From Methylomonas methanica (lineage in GTDB: Bacteria > Pseudomonadota > Gammaproteobacteria > Methylococcales > Methylomonadaceae), in the NCBI GenBank assembly GCA_001644045.1, contig LUUF01000063.1:19213-83212 (forward strand): a DNA stretch of 64,000 nucleotides, given 5' to 3'. Under the pieces are notes generated by a model. That model was not told the DNA's origin. It did no database searches and saw only the letters and a list, made by a program, of their open reading frames with translations. Made by a program: the position numbers and the translations under genes. Below, one piece after another: positions 15,359 to 25,150 of the stretch. Each line of letters opens with the position of its first letter. The stretch's first letter is position 1.

Positions 15359-15793
15359 ATGAAACAACTCGCCCGAGCCTTAAGAAAAAATCAAACCGAT
15401 GCGGAAAAACTGTTGTGGTATCGATTGCGTAATCGGCAATTGGCCGGCTGCAAGTTTCGTAGACAACAGGTGATTGGTCCTTATATTGCCGATTTTCTGT
15501 GTTTGGAGCCAAAGTTAATCATCGAATTGGACGGTGGTCAGCATGCTACACAGCAGGATCAGGATGAACAGCGCACTCGATTTTTGGAGTCTCTGGGGTA
15601 TCGGGTGTTGCGGTTTTGGAATCATGATGTAATCAGGGATATTGAGTCGGTGTTAGAGACGATTCGATTGGTTGTCATTCAATTCCCTCACCCCGGCCCA
15701 ATCATGCCGGGCTATCCTGCCCGGCACCCTGCGGGCGAGTGCAAATCCGTTCCAGACGGATTTGTCCCTGAGGGAGAGGGAGTAATGCTATGA
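15359..15793 (+). CDS. DUF559 (very-short-patch-repair-like) nuclease-fold protein
   Basis: The 144-aa protein has the DUF559 layout: ARALRKNQTDAEKLLWYRLRNRQLAGCKFRRQQVIGPYIADFLCLEPKLIIELDGGQH, then TRFLESLGYRVLRFWNHDV. The FRRQ, D, E-L-D-G-Q-H and FWN elements are the conserved core, related to Vsr/PD-(D/E)XK nucleases. From about residue 107 the protein continues into a repeat-derived tail (FPHPGPIMPGYPARHPAGE) that is unlikely to be functional. It lies between fic and hsdR and overlaps hsdR as ATGA. DUF559 genes are often carried as small passengers; activity on DNA is inferred from the fold. Confidence 0.82.
   Translation: MKQLARALRKNQTDAEKLLWYRLRNRQLAGCKFRRQQVIGPYIADFLCLEPKLIIELDGGQHATQQDQDEQRTRFLESLGYRVLRFWNHDVIRDIESVLETIRLVVIQFPHPGPIMPGYPARHPAGECKSVPDGFVPEGEGVML
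15684..15785. repeat. Compound CCCTCACCC...GGGAGAGGG repeat in DUF559 3' end
   Basis: CCCTCACCCC opens the unit and CCCTGAGGGAGAGGG closes it. Between them lie an internal GCCCGG/GCGGGC hairpin and an AAATCCGT/ACGGATTT hairpin. It is the longest of three related repeats within 0.8 kb. Confidence 0.5.
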
Positions 15794-18700
15794 GCGTCAT
15801 CCCTGAAACCAAGGAAGTCTTCAGTTCGCAAATCCCTGCCTTGCAGGTGCTGATGACGATGGGCTATGAGTACCTGTCGCCGACGCAAGCGCTTGCCTAT
15901 CGTGGTGGACAAACCTCCGAAGTGTTGTTGCGTCCAGTGCTGATTGCTGAACTGCGCAAACGCCGGTTTAACTGGAAAGGCCAGGAATATCCACTCTCAA
16001 ATAATGCCATCGACGACATCGTGCGGCAGTTGGCCTCGCCCGGTTTGGGCGAAGGCTTATTGTCCGCCAACGAGCGGCTGTATGACCACTTGACCTTAGG
16101 GCTGACCGTTACCGAATTCATCGACGGCAAAAAAGCCCAGCCCACCATAGCCCTCATCGATTGGGAAAACCCGGCCAACAATTGCTTTCAGGTTACCGAT
16201 GAATTTGAGGTGTTGAATGCTGGCGGTACCGGTCCGCGCCGGCCGGACATCGTTTGTTTCGTGAATGGCATTCCCTTGGTGTGCATCGAAGCCAAACGGC
16301 CCGATCCGCATAATCCGCATAAGGATATGCTCAAGGAGGGCATCTCACAGCACCTCAGAAATCAAGGCGTCGCCGAGATTCCGCATTTGTTTGCCTATAG
16401 CCAATTATTGCTATCGGTGAATGGTCTGGATGGTCGTTATGGGACTACCCGGACACCGGCCAAATTTTGGGCGCTATGGAGGGAAGAATTGTTACAAGAC
16501 GGCAGCTTCGACGCGATCAAGAACACGGCGTTATCGGAGAGTCAGGCCGCGCAGTTGTTCGCACACCGACCGGCTTGGATGCGGCAGTATTTCGATAGCC
16601 AAGTGGTGCAAGGCAAACTATTAGTAACCGGCCAGGACAAGCTGATTGTCAGCTTGCTGCAGCCTGACCGGTTACTGGAATTCATGCGCTTTTTTATCCT
16701 GTTCGATAAGAAAAGCGGCAAGATTGCCGCGCGCTATCAGCAGTATTTCGGCATCAAAAAACTGGTCGATCAGGTCACACGCAAGGACAGCCGTGATGCC
16801 CGCCAGGGTGGGGTGATTTGGCATACCACCGGTTCCGGCAAGTCATTTACGATGGTGTTCATGGCCAAGGCCTTGATTTTGCATGAGCAGCTAAAACCCT
16901 GCCGTTTTTTCGTGGTGACTGATCGAATCGATCTGGAAACGCAGTTGAGCAAGGTATTCGCCAATGCCGGTGCTTTGGCTTCGCCGCGGGACGTGGAAAA
17001 AGCCAAGGCCACGTCGGGCAAGGATCTGGCACAGCGCATCAGCCAGGGTAATGAGCGGATTCTGTTCTCGATCATCAATAAGTTTGCTACGGCTTCCAAA
17101 CAGCCGGAATGCCATAATCCCAGCTCCGACATTATCGTGTTGGTCGATGAAGGCCATCGCAGCCATGGCGGGGAAACTCACGAGCGTATGCGCCAGGCCT
17201 TGCCGAATGCGGCCTACATTGCCTTTACCGGCACGCCGCTGCTGAAAAACGATAAAACCACCAATAAATTCGGCCCTATCATCCATGCCTACACCATGCA
17301 GCGCGCGGTGGAAGATGGCACGGTCACGCCCTTACTGTACGAAGAACGGGTGCCGGAGCTGGGTACCAACGCCAAGGCCATAGACAACTGGTTCGAGCGT
17401 ATTACAGAGGGTTTGACCGACAAACAGCGCGCCGATTTGAAAAAGAAATTTGCGCAAAAAGGTCAGATTTACCAATCCGAAAGCCGCATCGAGCTGATTG
17501 CGCACGATATTGCCGACCATTTCGTCAAGAACGTGGCCGATGGTTTAAAGGCGCAATTGGCGACCGACAGCAAGCTGTCGGCGATCCGTTATAAAAAATA
17601 TCTCGATGAGACCGGCGTGGTTTCCAGCGCCATCATCATGTCGCCACCCGACACCCGTGAAGGTCACGAGGAAGTGGACGAAAGCCAGTCACCGGAATTG
17701 CAGCAATGGTGGCTAGCGCATATCGGCAACCAAAGCGAAGAGGTTTATACCAAGGAAGTGATTCGTCGCTTTGCCGACGAAGACGATCCGCAAATTCTGA
17801 TTGTGGTGGATAAGTTGCTGACGGGGTTCGATGAACCCCGCAACGCAGTACTGTATATCGACAAGCCACTGAAACAGCACAACTTGATTCAGGCTATCGC
17901 CCGCGTCAATCGTCTGCATGAATTAAAGAAGTTTGGCTTGCTGATCGATTACCGGGGGATATTGAAAGAGCTGGATACGACTCTGGAGGCCTATCAAAAT
18001 TTGGCCGAACGCACTCAAGACGGTTACGACATCGATGATCTGATCGGTTTGTATCGTCAGGTGAACACCGAATATAAAAAATTGCCGGTTTTGCATGACG
18101 CGTTATGGTCGATATTCAAAAACGTTAAAAATCGCGCCGACCTGGAGCAGTTTCGGCAGGTTTTGATTCCGCATTACCAGACCGACGATGCCGGCGACAG
18201 TTACGATGCCAAACAAAAGGTGCGGGAAGACTTTTACGAGGCTTTGACGGCGTTTAGTTTGTGTCTGGAAATAGCGCTGGGCTCGAGCAGTTTCTATGAA
18301 GACCGCAGCTTTTCCGAAGACGATATTCGCACTTATAAGCGCGATGTACGGTTTTTTAGCCAGCTACGGCAAATTGCCCGCCAGGATGCCGGCGAAACCA
18401 TAGATTATTCCGATTACGCCGCGCGCATCAAAAAGCTGATCGATAAACATGTGGTCGGTGAAGGCATTCGCGAGCCGGAAGGCATATTCATCGTCAATGA
18501 ACTCGGAAAGCAAAAACCCGAAGATTGGACTGATGAAAAAACCCGCAATGAAACCGACATTATTCGCACTCGCCTGAAGAAAACCATTGAGCAGGATTTG
18601 CAAGATGATCCCTATGCGCAAAAGGTGTTTTCGGAATTGCTGGACCAGGCTATTCGCGACGCAGAAGCGATGTTCGAGCATCCGTTCAAGCAATACGTTC

Positions 18701-19059
18701 TGTTTAAGGACTTGGAAGAAAAGCTGACCGAACGTGAGGTGCCAGATACACCGGATCCCTTGGCGTCCAATCCCCATGCCAAAGCTTACTTTGGGGTATT
18801 CAAATTGGTGTTTGGCGAGGACGCGTTTAACGCTTTGTCCGAGACGGACAGGCAAAGCTATGTCGAACAGGCTTTTGCTATTGATGAATTGGTCGATAAG
18901 GCCGTCGCGGAGAATTCAGTGAATCCGCAAAACATCGAAGCTGAAATTCGTAAAGGTTTGTTGCCGCGTCTGTTCAAAATGATCGGTATGGATAAGGCCA
19001 AGGAAGTGATTGAGCATATCGTCCAAATCACCCGAGTCGGATTGTCCAAAGAACGATGA
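15790..19059 (+). CDS. hsdR: Type I restriction endonuclease subunit R
   Basis: The 1,089-aa HsdR has an N-terminal PD-(D/E)XK nuclease (RRPDIVCFVNGIPLVCIEAKRP, around residue 166). Two RecA-like motor domains follow, with Walker A TGSGKS (about 347), the DEGH box in VLVDEGHRSHGG (about 452), AFTGTPL, and QAIARVNRLH near motif VI. It translocates DNA and cuts unmodified DNA together with HsdM and HsdS. Its C-terminal helical domain ends KEVIEHIVQITRVGL. The start ATG overlaps the DUF559 stop and the stop overlaps the next start, both as ATGA, so it lies inside one coupled operon. The gene looks intact. Confidence 0.96.
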   Translation: MSVIPETKEVFSSQIPALQVLMTMGYEYLSPTQALAYRGGQTSEVLLRPVLIAELRKRRFNWKGQEYPLSNNAIDDIVRQLASPGLGEGLLSANERLYDHLTLGLTVTEFIDGKKAQPTIALIDWENPANNCFQVTDEFEVLNAGGTGPRRPDIVCFVNGIPLVCIEAKRPDPHNPHKDMLKEGISQHLRNQGVAEIPHLFAYSQLLLSVNGLDGRYGTTRTPAKFWALWREELLQDGSFDAIKNTALSESQAAQLFAHRPAWMRQYFDSQVVQGKLLVTGQDKLIVSLLQPDRLLEFMRFFILFDKKSGKIAARYQQYFGIKKLVDQVTRKDSRDARQGGVIWHTTGSGKSFTMVFMAKALILHEQLKPCRFFVVTDRIDLETQLSKVFANAGALASPRDVEKAKATSGKDLAQRISQGNERILFSIINKFATASKQPECHNPSSDIIVLVDEGHRSHGGETHERMRQALPNAAYIAFTGTPLLKNDKTTNKFGPIIHAYTMQRAVEDGTVTPLLYEERVPELGTNAKAIDNWFERITEGLTDKQRADLKKKFAQKGQIYQSESRIELIAHDIADHFVKNVADGLKAQLATDSKLSAIRYKKYLDETGVVSSAIIMSPPDTREGHEEVDESQSPELQQWWLAHIGNQSEEVYTKEVIRRFADEDDPQILIVVDKLLTGFDEPRNAVLYIDKPLKQHNLIQAIARVNRLHELKKFGLLIDYRGILKELDTTLEAYQNLAERTQDGYDIDDLIGLYRQVNTEYKKLPVLHDALWSIFKNVKNRADLEQFRQVLIPHYQTDDAGDSYDAKQKVREDFYEALTAFSLCLEIALGSSSFYEDRSFSEDDIRTYKRDVRFFSQLRQIARQDAGETIDYSDYAARIKKLIDKHVVGEGIREPEGIFIVNELGKQKPEDWTDEKTRNETDIIRTRLKKTIEQDLQDDPYAQKVFSELLDQAIRDAEAMFEHPFKQYVLFKDLEEKLTEREVPDTPDPLASNPHAKAYFGVFKLVFGEDAFNALSETDRQSYVEQAFAIDELVDKAVAENSVNPQNIEAEIRKGLLPRLFKMIGMDKAKEVIEHIVQITRVGLSKER

Positions 19060-19790
19060 CCCAACAATCCATTCACTATGGCGACGAGGAAATAAACTAC
19101 CAAGTCACTTTTCTGACCAGTAAAACGACCAAGATAGCCATTCATATCCATCCTAATGGTGTTGTTCAGGTCGATGCGCCCGCGGGTGTCGAACTGCCTA
19201 AAATCAAGCACGCCGTGCAGAAACGTGCGCGCTGGTTATTGCAGAATCTGACCCGTATAAGGGAAGCGCAAGCTGAAGTGCTGCCCAGGCAATACATCAG
19301 TGGCGAAAGCCATTTCTACTTAGGGAAGCGCTACCCACTAAAAGTGCTGGATTTAACCAACAGCCATCGACCAACCGTCAAACTGTTGCGCGGGCAATTA
19401 CAGGTTGTCACGGCTGATCGTTCCACAGAAAAAATCAGTCAGTTATTGAAAGACTGGTACACATCCCACGCCCATCAAGTTTTTCATCGCCGCTTGCAAG
19501 CAATGGCGCCAGGCGTGTTGTGGCTGGATGAGTCGCTACCAACCATTAAGCTTTTGACCATGAAGAAACAATGGGGCAGTTGTTCGCCGCAAGGACATAT
19601 CTTGCTGAACCCGCATTTGGTCAAAGCACCCCGCGAATGTATCGACTATGTGATCATCCATGAGCTTTGTCACTTGAAGGAACATAATCACAGTCCTGAG
19701 TTTTATCGATTATTGAGCCTACAAATGCCGGACTGGAAACAGGTCAAGGCTAAGTTGGATGGAATGGCCGAGTTATTGCTCAATTATTAG
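19056..19790 (+). CDS. YgjP-like zinc metallopeptidase (DUF45/M48-related)
   Basis: The 244-aa protein ends with the YgjP signature: KKQWGSCSPQGHILLNPHLVKAPRECIDYVIIHELCHLKEHNHSPEFYRLL. HELCH at about residue 201 is the zinc-binding HExxH motif and the later Glu/His residues fit the third ligand. Proteins of this family are commonly the last gene of type I restriction operons; their substrate is unknown, though a role in processing restriction subunits has been suggested from context. The ATG overlaps the hsdR stop. No signal peptide is present, so it is cytoplasmic. Confidence 0.85.
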   Translation: MTQQSIHYGDEEINYQVTFLTSKTTKIAIHIHPNGVVQVDAPAGVELPKIKHAVQKRARWLLQNLTRIREAQAEVLPRQYISGESHFYLGKRYPLKVLDLTNSHRPTVKLLRGQLQVVTADRSTEKISQLLKDWYTSHAHQVFHRRLQAMAPGVLWLDESLPTIKLLTMKKQWGSCSPQGHILLNPHLVKAPRECIDYVIIHELCHLKEHNHSPEFYRLLSLQMPDWKQVKAKLDGMAELLLNY

Positions 19791-19844
19791 TTGCTCAAAT
19801 GGAAAATCCAGATAATCTTTAGGTTTTTTAAAAAGGATATAAAA

Positions 19845-20117
19845 ATGAATAAATCCGACCTTATCGACGCCATCGCCAGCCACGCCAACCTGACCAAAGC
19901 CGACGCCGGACGTGCATTGGATGGCATTACCCAATCCATCCAAACTGCACTGAAAGCGGGTGATTCCGTGGCGTTGGTGGGCTTCGGTACATTTGAAGTG
20001 AAAGAACGTGCAGAGCGCGCCGGCCGCAATCCGCAAACCGGCGAAGCCATTACCATTTCCGCCGCGAAATTGCCATCATTCAAAGCCGGCAAAGGCCTGA
20101 AAGGCGCGGTTCAGTAA
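19845..20117 (+). CDS. hup: HU-family nucleoid protein
   Basis: At 90 aa this has the exact HU length and core: [73 protein letters not shown], ending [13 protein letters not shown] bends DNA and helps recombination, replication and transfer of mobile elements. The ATG at 19845 follows AAAAGGAT; the open frame upstream is A+T-rich leader. It is the last rightward gene of the island and converges on traN, so it is probably the element's own HU rather than the chromosomal one. Confidence 0.92.
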   Translation: MNKSDLIDAIASHANLTKADAGRALDGITQSIQTALKAGDSVALVGFGTFEVKERAERAGRNPQTGEAITISAAKLPSFKAGKGLKGAVQ

Positions 20118-20125
20118 GGTTTAGG

Positions 20126-20143
20126 CCGCATCATTGCGGCCCC
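20126..20143. terminator. Hairpin between the convergent hup and traN genes
   Basis: GGCCGCA and TGCGGCC form a 7-bp stem with a four-base loop that straddles the traN stop codon and lies just beyond the hup stop. There is no U tract, so it may be only a weak bidirectional terminator. Confidence 0.35.
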
Positions 20144-22914
20144 ATGTCCCAGCCTTCCAGTTCCGACTGCCGTTTGACCGTAGGTACATCCAGGTCGGTC
20201 ATCCGGCCTTGGGTGCGGGTTAAGGTGTCTTGTCGTCCGCTGGAGGCTGCACCGTATTTCTGCGGATTGAGGCGACTACCGGTACCTGTAAGTTGATCCA
20301 GATTGAGCATGGACGCGGCATTGGCAGCGCTAGGCAGATGCCCGGTTTGCGCCAGAATCGCCAACCATTCGTCCAGATTGACTTGTGTCCAGTCTACACG
20401 ATCCAGGTCCGCAACTTTAATCCCAGTACAACTGGGACTTTCCGGCGTGCCAAAATCCATCCCTAATTGCGGTTTGATTTGTTCGTTGAGAATGCGTGCT
20501 AGCGGCGAGTTATAGCAGCAATAACTTTCCTTGCGCACCCAACACACGCCAGCCACCTTGCTTTCGCAATAGGTGCCCAGATCCGTGCAGACCTTCAGTT
20601 GTTTCTTGGCGGCAAGCTCGTACTCCGGCTCCTCACAGGAATAGACGATCTGGATTATCATGATGATGATCATCACCACGGTATAAGCCGTCATCAAGGT
20701 GCTGAGCAGTTGCCCGGCTACTGCCGCGCCGCCGCCTAATTGCACACCACCGGATTGCGCGGCGGGTGTGAGATTGCCCGCTGCATCAAAGGCAGCCTGA
20801 CCACCTGCACTGAACAAGGCATTACCGGCCGCTTGGCCGAAGGTCTGGCCAATCCATTCCGCCACGGATTTCATCAATTCGCCCTTTAGCGAATCGAGTA
20901 AACCTTGCGAGGCAATATCACTGGTACTGAGCATGTCGGTGCCGACCAAGTCATTCACCGTCGAGGCAAAATCCGCCTGAAAACTGTTCCAGGCATCGCC
21001 GGCCAACGTGAACGGGGTGCGCATGGTTTCCCAAGCACCTCGAATCGCCGAGGTACTGTCCATGGCCATCACCGCGCTGTCCATCTGACTGGTGGCGATC
21101 AGCAAATCAATGTAACGTCCCAGCCCCATCGCACCCGAAGGCGTTTCGCAACAATCCACCAGACTGAGTGCGCCACCGACCATTTTGCAACTGGCCGGTT
21201 TGCCTTGAAATACCTGGCAGGTAGTAGGATCCTTTTGCTGGAGATCGGCATTGGCGTAGTCACACTGCAAATCCATCGCCATTTGCTGCGCGCTATTCAA
21301 TAACGCGACCGCCTTGCTGAAGTCCTGGCTCTGGGTGCGATTCACGGTAATGCACTCTTCGCCCATGCAGCGGATCGGCCCGGCACATTGCTGCTGGGTA
21401 TTACTTTGAATGCCGGGAATGCCCACTGTTTGGCCGCAGTCGTAAGTATCGACGCTGTCCCAGCAAGTGCCTGAGGCCAGTACACTGGTACATTGGCTTT
21501 TGATGAATGAGCAGCCTTGGGTTTCCAACGATGCGCAGGTCTTGTTGGGTATACCATTCGCGGGTGGCTCCAAGCAATGGGTGCCGGCGGTATCGGTCCA
21601 GCATTGGCCGTACTGATTCAGATCGCAGTTACCGGCGGCCTGGATGCTCATACAGGTATTGCGAATCCCTGACGAACTTGCCACCGGGGCTTGAGCCAAA
21701 TCCGAGCCGCAGACCATGACTTGCGAGGTGGGATCGACGTAACAACCCGACGCATTGGCGGGATCGTTCGTGCAACTCAATTGGCTGCCGGCTTGGCAAA
21801 TGCCATCGGTAATCGCATTGGCCAAGTTTTGGCAATTGGGACCGCTCCAGCTCCATTCGTCCTGGGTGATCAGTTTTGACAGGTCATAGCGCAGCCGAAT
21901 CCGCGAATAGCCTTCGCCACGTCCGGACACGCGGGTTTCTTCCTTGAACACTTTGATGCCGCTGCTGTTGAAGGCATACAGCACATTGGTGTTGGGATAT
22001 TCGTTCCAGCTGGTGTAAAGCTCGCAGTCCCCGAACCAGCCGCTGGCACCGGTATAGATCAATTGATTGTCGTAATAGACACGGGTGTGGTCATCGTATT
22101 TGACGTATTCCAGCGTGGCACTGGTGATGGCTTCGGGATGCAAGACCTCGTATTTGACCTGCCAGGTAAACAAGCCACAATCCGATTCCCAATAATCATC
22201 ACCGACCCGGCCGACATACAAATCCATACAGCCCGGCCCACAACTGGAAAATCCGCCATCCCCACTGACAAAACGGATCAAGGGCTGTACATTGACTTGG
22301 TGGTTAGCGGTGCAACTTTGCGGTACCGTCGGTTGCCGCAGACAGAGCTGATAATCCGGCACGCGCACCGTTTGCTGGGTTTCGGTTTGGGTCGTGGTGG
22401 TCGTGCAGTCTGAGAATGACTGTGCCCATGGGGTAAAATCGGCAAACACCTGATCGCCGTTTTGCCAGATCTGATCGGCTTGTAAGTCCGGGTGCGACTG
22501 GTGGGCATTGTCGATCAAAGTGCGATAGGCTTCACCGGTGAAGCTGGTTTCGCCGTTTAAGGCTGTCTGTGCATCCAGACCCGCCGCCAGTGTGCCGGGG
22601 TTGTTACCATAAAGATTGGCAAAATCGCTGGTCGTGGTTGATGCGCTATTGGTATCCGGAAACAGCGTGCCGATTGAAATGGCGCTCTCCTGAGCCGTCC
22701 CTGGATTCAAGGTCAGCGTGCCGGTGCCGGTATCCACCGGAAACGCAAAACCGCCCAGAACTTGCTGTCCGAGTTGTTGACCATCGCGCCCAGCTGCCTG
22801 AATCGCATCGGCCCATGAAACGCCAAACGGGGTCCAGGCCAGTGTCACGCATAAAATCGCTGATAGTATCTGCGTCAAGCAACGTTGCGGTTCGAATAAC
22901 GCCCTAACGCCCAT
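20131..22914 (-). CDS. traN: Mating-pair stabilisation protein TraN
   Basis: The 927-aa, cysteine-rich secreted protein starts with a basic region and hydrophobic signal (LTQILSAILCVTLAWTPFGVSWA). It contains many Cys pairs (for example CNGP-like QCAGPIRCMGEECI and VDCCETPSGAMGLGRYIDLLI) and ends LEGWDMGPQ. TraN sits in the outer membrane and stabilises donor-recipient contact by binding a recipient porin or surface sugar. The length fits the long SXT/R391-type TraN, not the shorter F version. The start at 22914 overlaps the traU stop as TGATG. It is the last gene of the tra operon. Confidence 0.9.
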   Translation of the reverse strand: MGVRALFEPQRCLTQILSAILCVTLAWTPFGVSWADAIQAAGRDGQQLGQQVLGGFAFPVDTGTGTLTLNPGTAQESAISIGTLFPDTNSASTTTSDFANLYGNNPGTLAAGLDAQTALNGETSFTGEAYRTLIDNAHQSHPDLQADQIWQNGDQVFADFTPWAQSFSDCTTTTTQTETQQTVRVPDYQLCLRQPTVPQSCTANHQVNVQPLIRFVSGDGGFSSCGPGCMDLYVGRVGDDYWESDCGLFTWQVKYEVLHPEAITSATLEYVKYDDHTRVYYDNQLIYTGASGWFGDCELYTSWNEYPNTNVLYAFNSSGIKVFKEETRVSGRGEGYSRIRLRYDLSKLITQDEWSWSGPNCQNLANAITDGICQAGSQLSCTNDPANASGCYVDPTSQVMVCGSDLAQAPVASSSGIRNTCMSIQAAGNCDLNQYGQCWTDTAGTHCLEPPANGIPNKTCASLETQGCSFIKSQCTSVLASGTCWDSVDTYDCGQTVGIPGIQSNTQQQCAGPIRCMGEECITVNRTQSQDFSKAVALLNSAQQMAMDLQCDYANADLQQKDPTTCQVFQGKPASCKMVGGALSLVDCCETPSGAMGLGRYIDLLIATSQMDSAVMAMDSTSAIRGAWETMRTPFTLAGDAWNSFQADFASTVNDLVGTDMLSTSDIASQGLLDSLKGELMKSVAEWIGQTFGQAAGNALFSAGGQAAFDAAGNLTPAAQSGGVQLGGGAAVAGQLLSTLMTAYTVVMIIIMIIQIVYSCEEPEYELAAKKQLKVCTDLGTYCESKVAGVCWVRKESYCCYNSPLARILNEQIKPQLGMDFGTPESPSCTGIKVADLDRVDWTQVNLDEWLAILAQTGHLPSAANAASMLNLDQLTGTGSRLNPQKYGAASSGRQDTLTRTQGRMTDLDVPTVKRQSELEGWDMGPQ

Positions 22915-23945
22915 CACAACCCCACACAACAGTCCTGCCAACGCCACAGCAGGTAGAGATGATCTTCACCCGGCCCCGGATACGTGCGACCCGCGCCCCA
23001 CTTGAAGGTAGTCTCGCCAATGGCGTGGTTGGAGTCGGTTTCCGCGACCGGATAAAACATCGATAACCGGTATTGCGATTTGGGGATGAAGGGATAGATA
23101 TAGCCGCCGCATAAAGCATCATTGCCCGAGGTTTTCCAGGCCAGCCCGCGCCGATGCAACGAGGCCGTCGCCCGCGTGGCTAATAAACTGGTAATTCTGG
23201 GATCGGTCCCGTAACTGGTCGGCGAAATGCCGGATAAGGGATACATATGCCCCCAGGCACCGGCACACCAGAACAACGCATCCAAGGGATTGCCGGTGGC
23301 TGCCGCTGCCGCATCAGCCACACACGCTGAAATCGCCACCGGATTGGCAAACAACGCCGTCTCCGGACTGGTAAAAAACGCCAATAAGTCGCTATTCCAG
23401 GTGGGATCGAGCTCGGATACATACAGCAGATCAAAATCCCGGTAGCCATCACTGTTGCAGCGACTATCCCAGAACAGATCCAGCAAAATGGTCAAGGGAA
23501 ACGCGAAATAGTGATAATTGAAAAACGACATCTCACTGGCATCGAAGTCCGCCTTGCCGGTGGTGGCGATCAATCGCACATTTGAAGCACTGAACTTATG
23601 GCCGCCCAGTGCCGGCGAGCACCAGGGATTACGAACGATCTCGATCAATCGAGCTGGATTCCATAAGCCCATGGTCATACCGAGTTCCGGAATGTTCATG
23701 CTGTCGGTACAAAAGCAAAACTTCTCGTCGGTAGCGATACTGGGCACATTGCCGCCACCCAGCGATGCCCCGGCTGCACGAATAGGAAACAAACAGCTCC
23801 AGCAAATATCAGTGATCAGTTTGCCGGACCACAGTTCGGCGTCCGAGCACAACGGGTCGACGCTATTGGTGGTGGTTTCGGCATATAGCGGAGTTGCCAG
23901 CGTTATGAAGCTTCCCAACACCCAAATGAAAACGAATCGTTTCAT
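22914..23945 (-). CDS. traU: Conjugal transfer pilus assembly protein TraU
   Basis: The 343-aa periplasmic protein starts MKRFVFIWVLGSFITLATPLYAE, a clear signal peptide. It continues with TraU features: CSDAELWSGKLITDICWSCLFPIRAAG, CFCTD, LGMTMGLWNPARLIEIVRNPWCSP and AGRTYPGPGEDHLYLLWRWQDCCVG. TraU is needed for F-type pilus assembly and DNA transfer. The ATG at 23945 overlaps the upstream stop as ATGA; an upstream in-frame extension is inside the preceding gene. Paired cysteines suggest disulfide bonds, probably made with help from the operon's DsbC. Confidence 0.92.
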   Translation of the reverse strand: MKRFVFIWVLGSFITLATPLYAETTTNSVDPLCSDAELWSGKLITDICWSCLFPIRAAGASLGGGNVPSIATDEKFCFCTDSMNIPELGMTMGLWNPARLIEIVRNPWCSPALGGHKFSASNVRLIATTGKADFDASEMSFFNYHYFAFPLTILLDLFWDSRCNSDGYRDFDLLYVSELDPTWNSDLLAFFTSPETALFANPVAISACVADAAAAATGNPLDALFWCAGAWGHMYPLSGISPTSYGTDPRITSLLATRATASLHRRGLAWKTSGNDALCGGYIYPFIPKSQYRLSMFYPVAETDSNHAIGETTFKWGAGRTYPGPGEDHLYLLWRWQDCCVGL

Positions 23946-25150
23946 GACCGCTCTCCTGTTGAAACAGGCAGCTTGCGTTCGCGAACCACTAACTGGTTGC
24001 CGACTTGTTCGACAATCGCCGGTACTTGCTGTAATTGAAAACGACTTCGCACATCCGGCGTCAGTAAATACACCGGTGCCTGAAGCGCAGTTTCCAAACG
24101 CTGCAAGCTGTCCCACCCGGACTGACGCGGCAACGACGTGGCCAGATACATCACGCGGGCCTGTTTGTCGTGGCAGGACTGATGCTGAATCAGCTCAACT
24201 TGTGCCGGTACCGTGGCATCGAACACCATCAGGCATAAGCCAAACGGCATTTTTTCCAACGGATTGACGGTTTGTCCGGCACGGATGACCAGCTGACCGT
24301 TGGGCGCTGTCAGATCGCGCGGGGCGGTGATGGTCAGATCCACGCTCCGATCACGATCTTCCTGAGTCACCGGCAGCACTTCAAATTTTTGCTGTTCCCA
24401 GAACCGAGCGATGGCTTGTTGTTGCTTTTGTTTCCAGTCGATGGCGGCCATCCGGCGTTTGACCTCTTCGAGCAAGTCGACTTCGGCAATTTCGCCAACA
24501 TCGCCCAAGACGCCCAAATCACCTTGTTTGCCGGCTTTTAGCTGCTCGTCTAGCCAGGACAGACTGCTGACACCTAGAACGTGTAAACGGGTTTTACCAT
24601 CCTGTTCGACGACGATGTCCGGCACTGACGTCACCGACCAACGCTGAAAACGAGTGGGATCGATCACGATGTTCGGCAGCGGATCGACACCTTTCAGCAA
24701 GCGTTTGAGGTCGGCCATCAATGCCGGTAGTTTTTGACCGGGCTTTGTTCCGCGAAACACCAGCAATACATCATCCCGGCCTGCGGCCTCTTCGAAGATG
24801 CTTTTCAGTGCTGACTCACCCAGCGAGAAGGACACAAACAATAGCGTGACTGGTTTGTTCGAAGGATTTGTCCGTACACCGCTTGCTACTGTTGCCGATC
24901 GTGTCGATAGCGCCTCTGTTTGGTTCGCCTGTGAAGCTTCCAACAATTGTTGCGCCTGGCGTTTCACGTCCAACTGTTCAGATTGACCGTTCAACCAGTC
25001 AGGACGCGGTTGGCTTTCCAAGGCCTGCAAAATAGCCTGAGAGCGTTGCAGCCATGCTTCTTCTGCCTGAACCGTATGCAGACTGACCCACCAGAGCAAA
25101 CAGACCGCCGCTTGCCGCCAAGGATTTTGGAGACGCTCAAAACAACGCAT
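23942..25150 (-). CDS. traW: TrbC-TraW fusion protein for pilus assembly
   Basis: The 402-aa protein joins two F-plasmid proteins. After a signal sequence, residues of roughly 90-200 form a TrbC-like domain (VTLLFVSFSLGESALKSIFEEAAGRDDVLLVFRG ... PTRFQRWSVTSVPDIVV). The C-terminal half is TraW-like (ITAPRDLTAPNGQLVIRAGQTVNPLEKMPF and ending PAIVEQVGNQLVV). Both act in the periplasm on pilus extension. The same fusion is usual in SXT/R391-type systems. The ATG at 25150 is preferred to an upstream TTG and overlaps the peptidase gene by 14 bases. Confidence 0.85.
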   Translation of the reverse strand: MRCFERLQNPWRQAAVCLLWWVSLHTVQAEEAWLQRSQAILQALESQPRPDWLNGQSEQLDVKRQAQQLLEASQANQTEALSTRSATVASGVRTNPSNKPVTLLFVSFSLGESALKSIFEEAAGRDDVLLVFRGTKPGQKLPALMADLKRLLKGVDPLPNIVIDPTRFQRWSVTSVPDIVVEQDGKTRLHVLGVSSLSWLDEQLKAGKQGDLGVLGDVGEIAEVDLLEEVKRRMAAIDWKQKQQQAIARFWEQQKFEVLPVTQEDRDRSVDLTITAPRDLTAPNGQLVIRAGQTVNPLEKMPFGLCLMVFDATVPAQVELIQHQSCHDKQARVMYLATSLPRQSGWDSLQRLETALQAPVYLLTPDVRSRFQLQQVPAIVEQVGNQLVVRERKLPVSTGERS

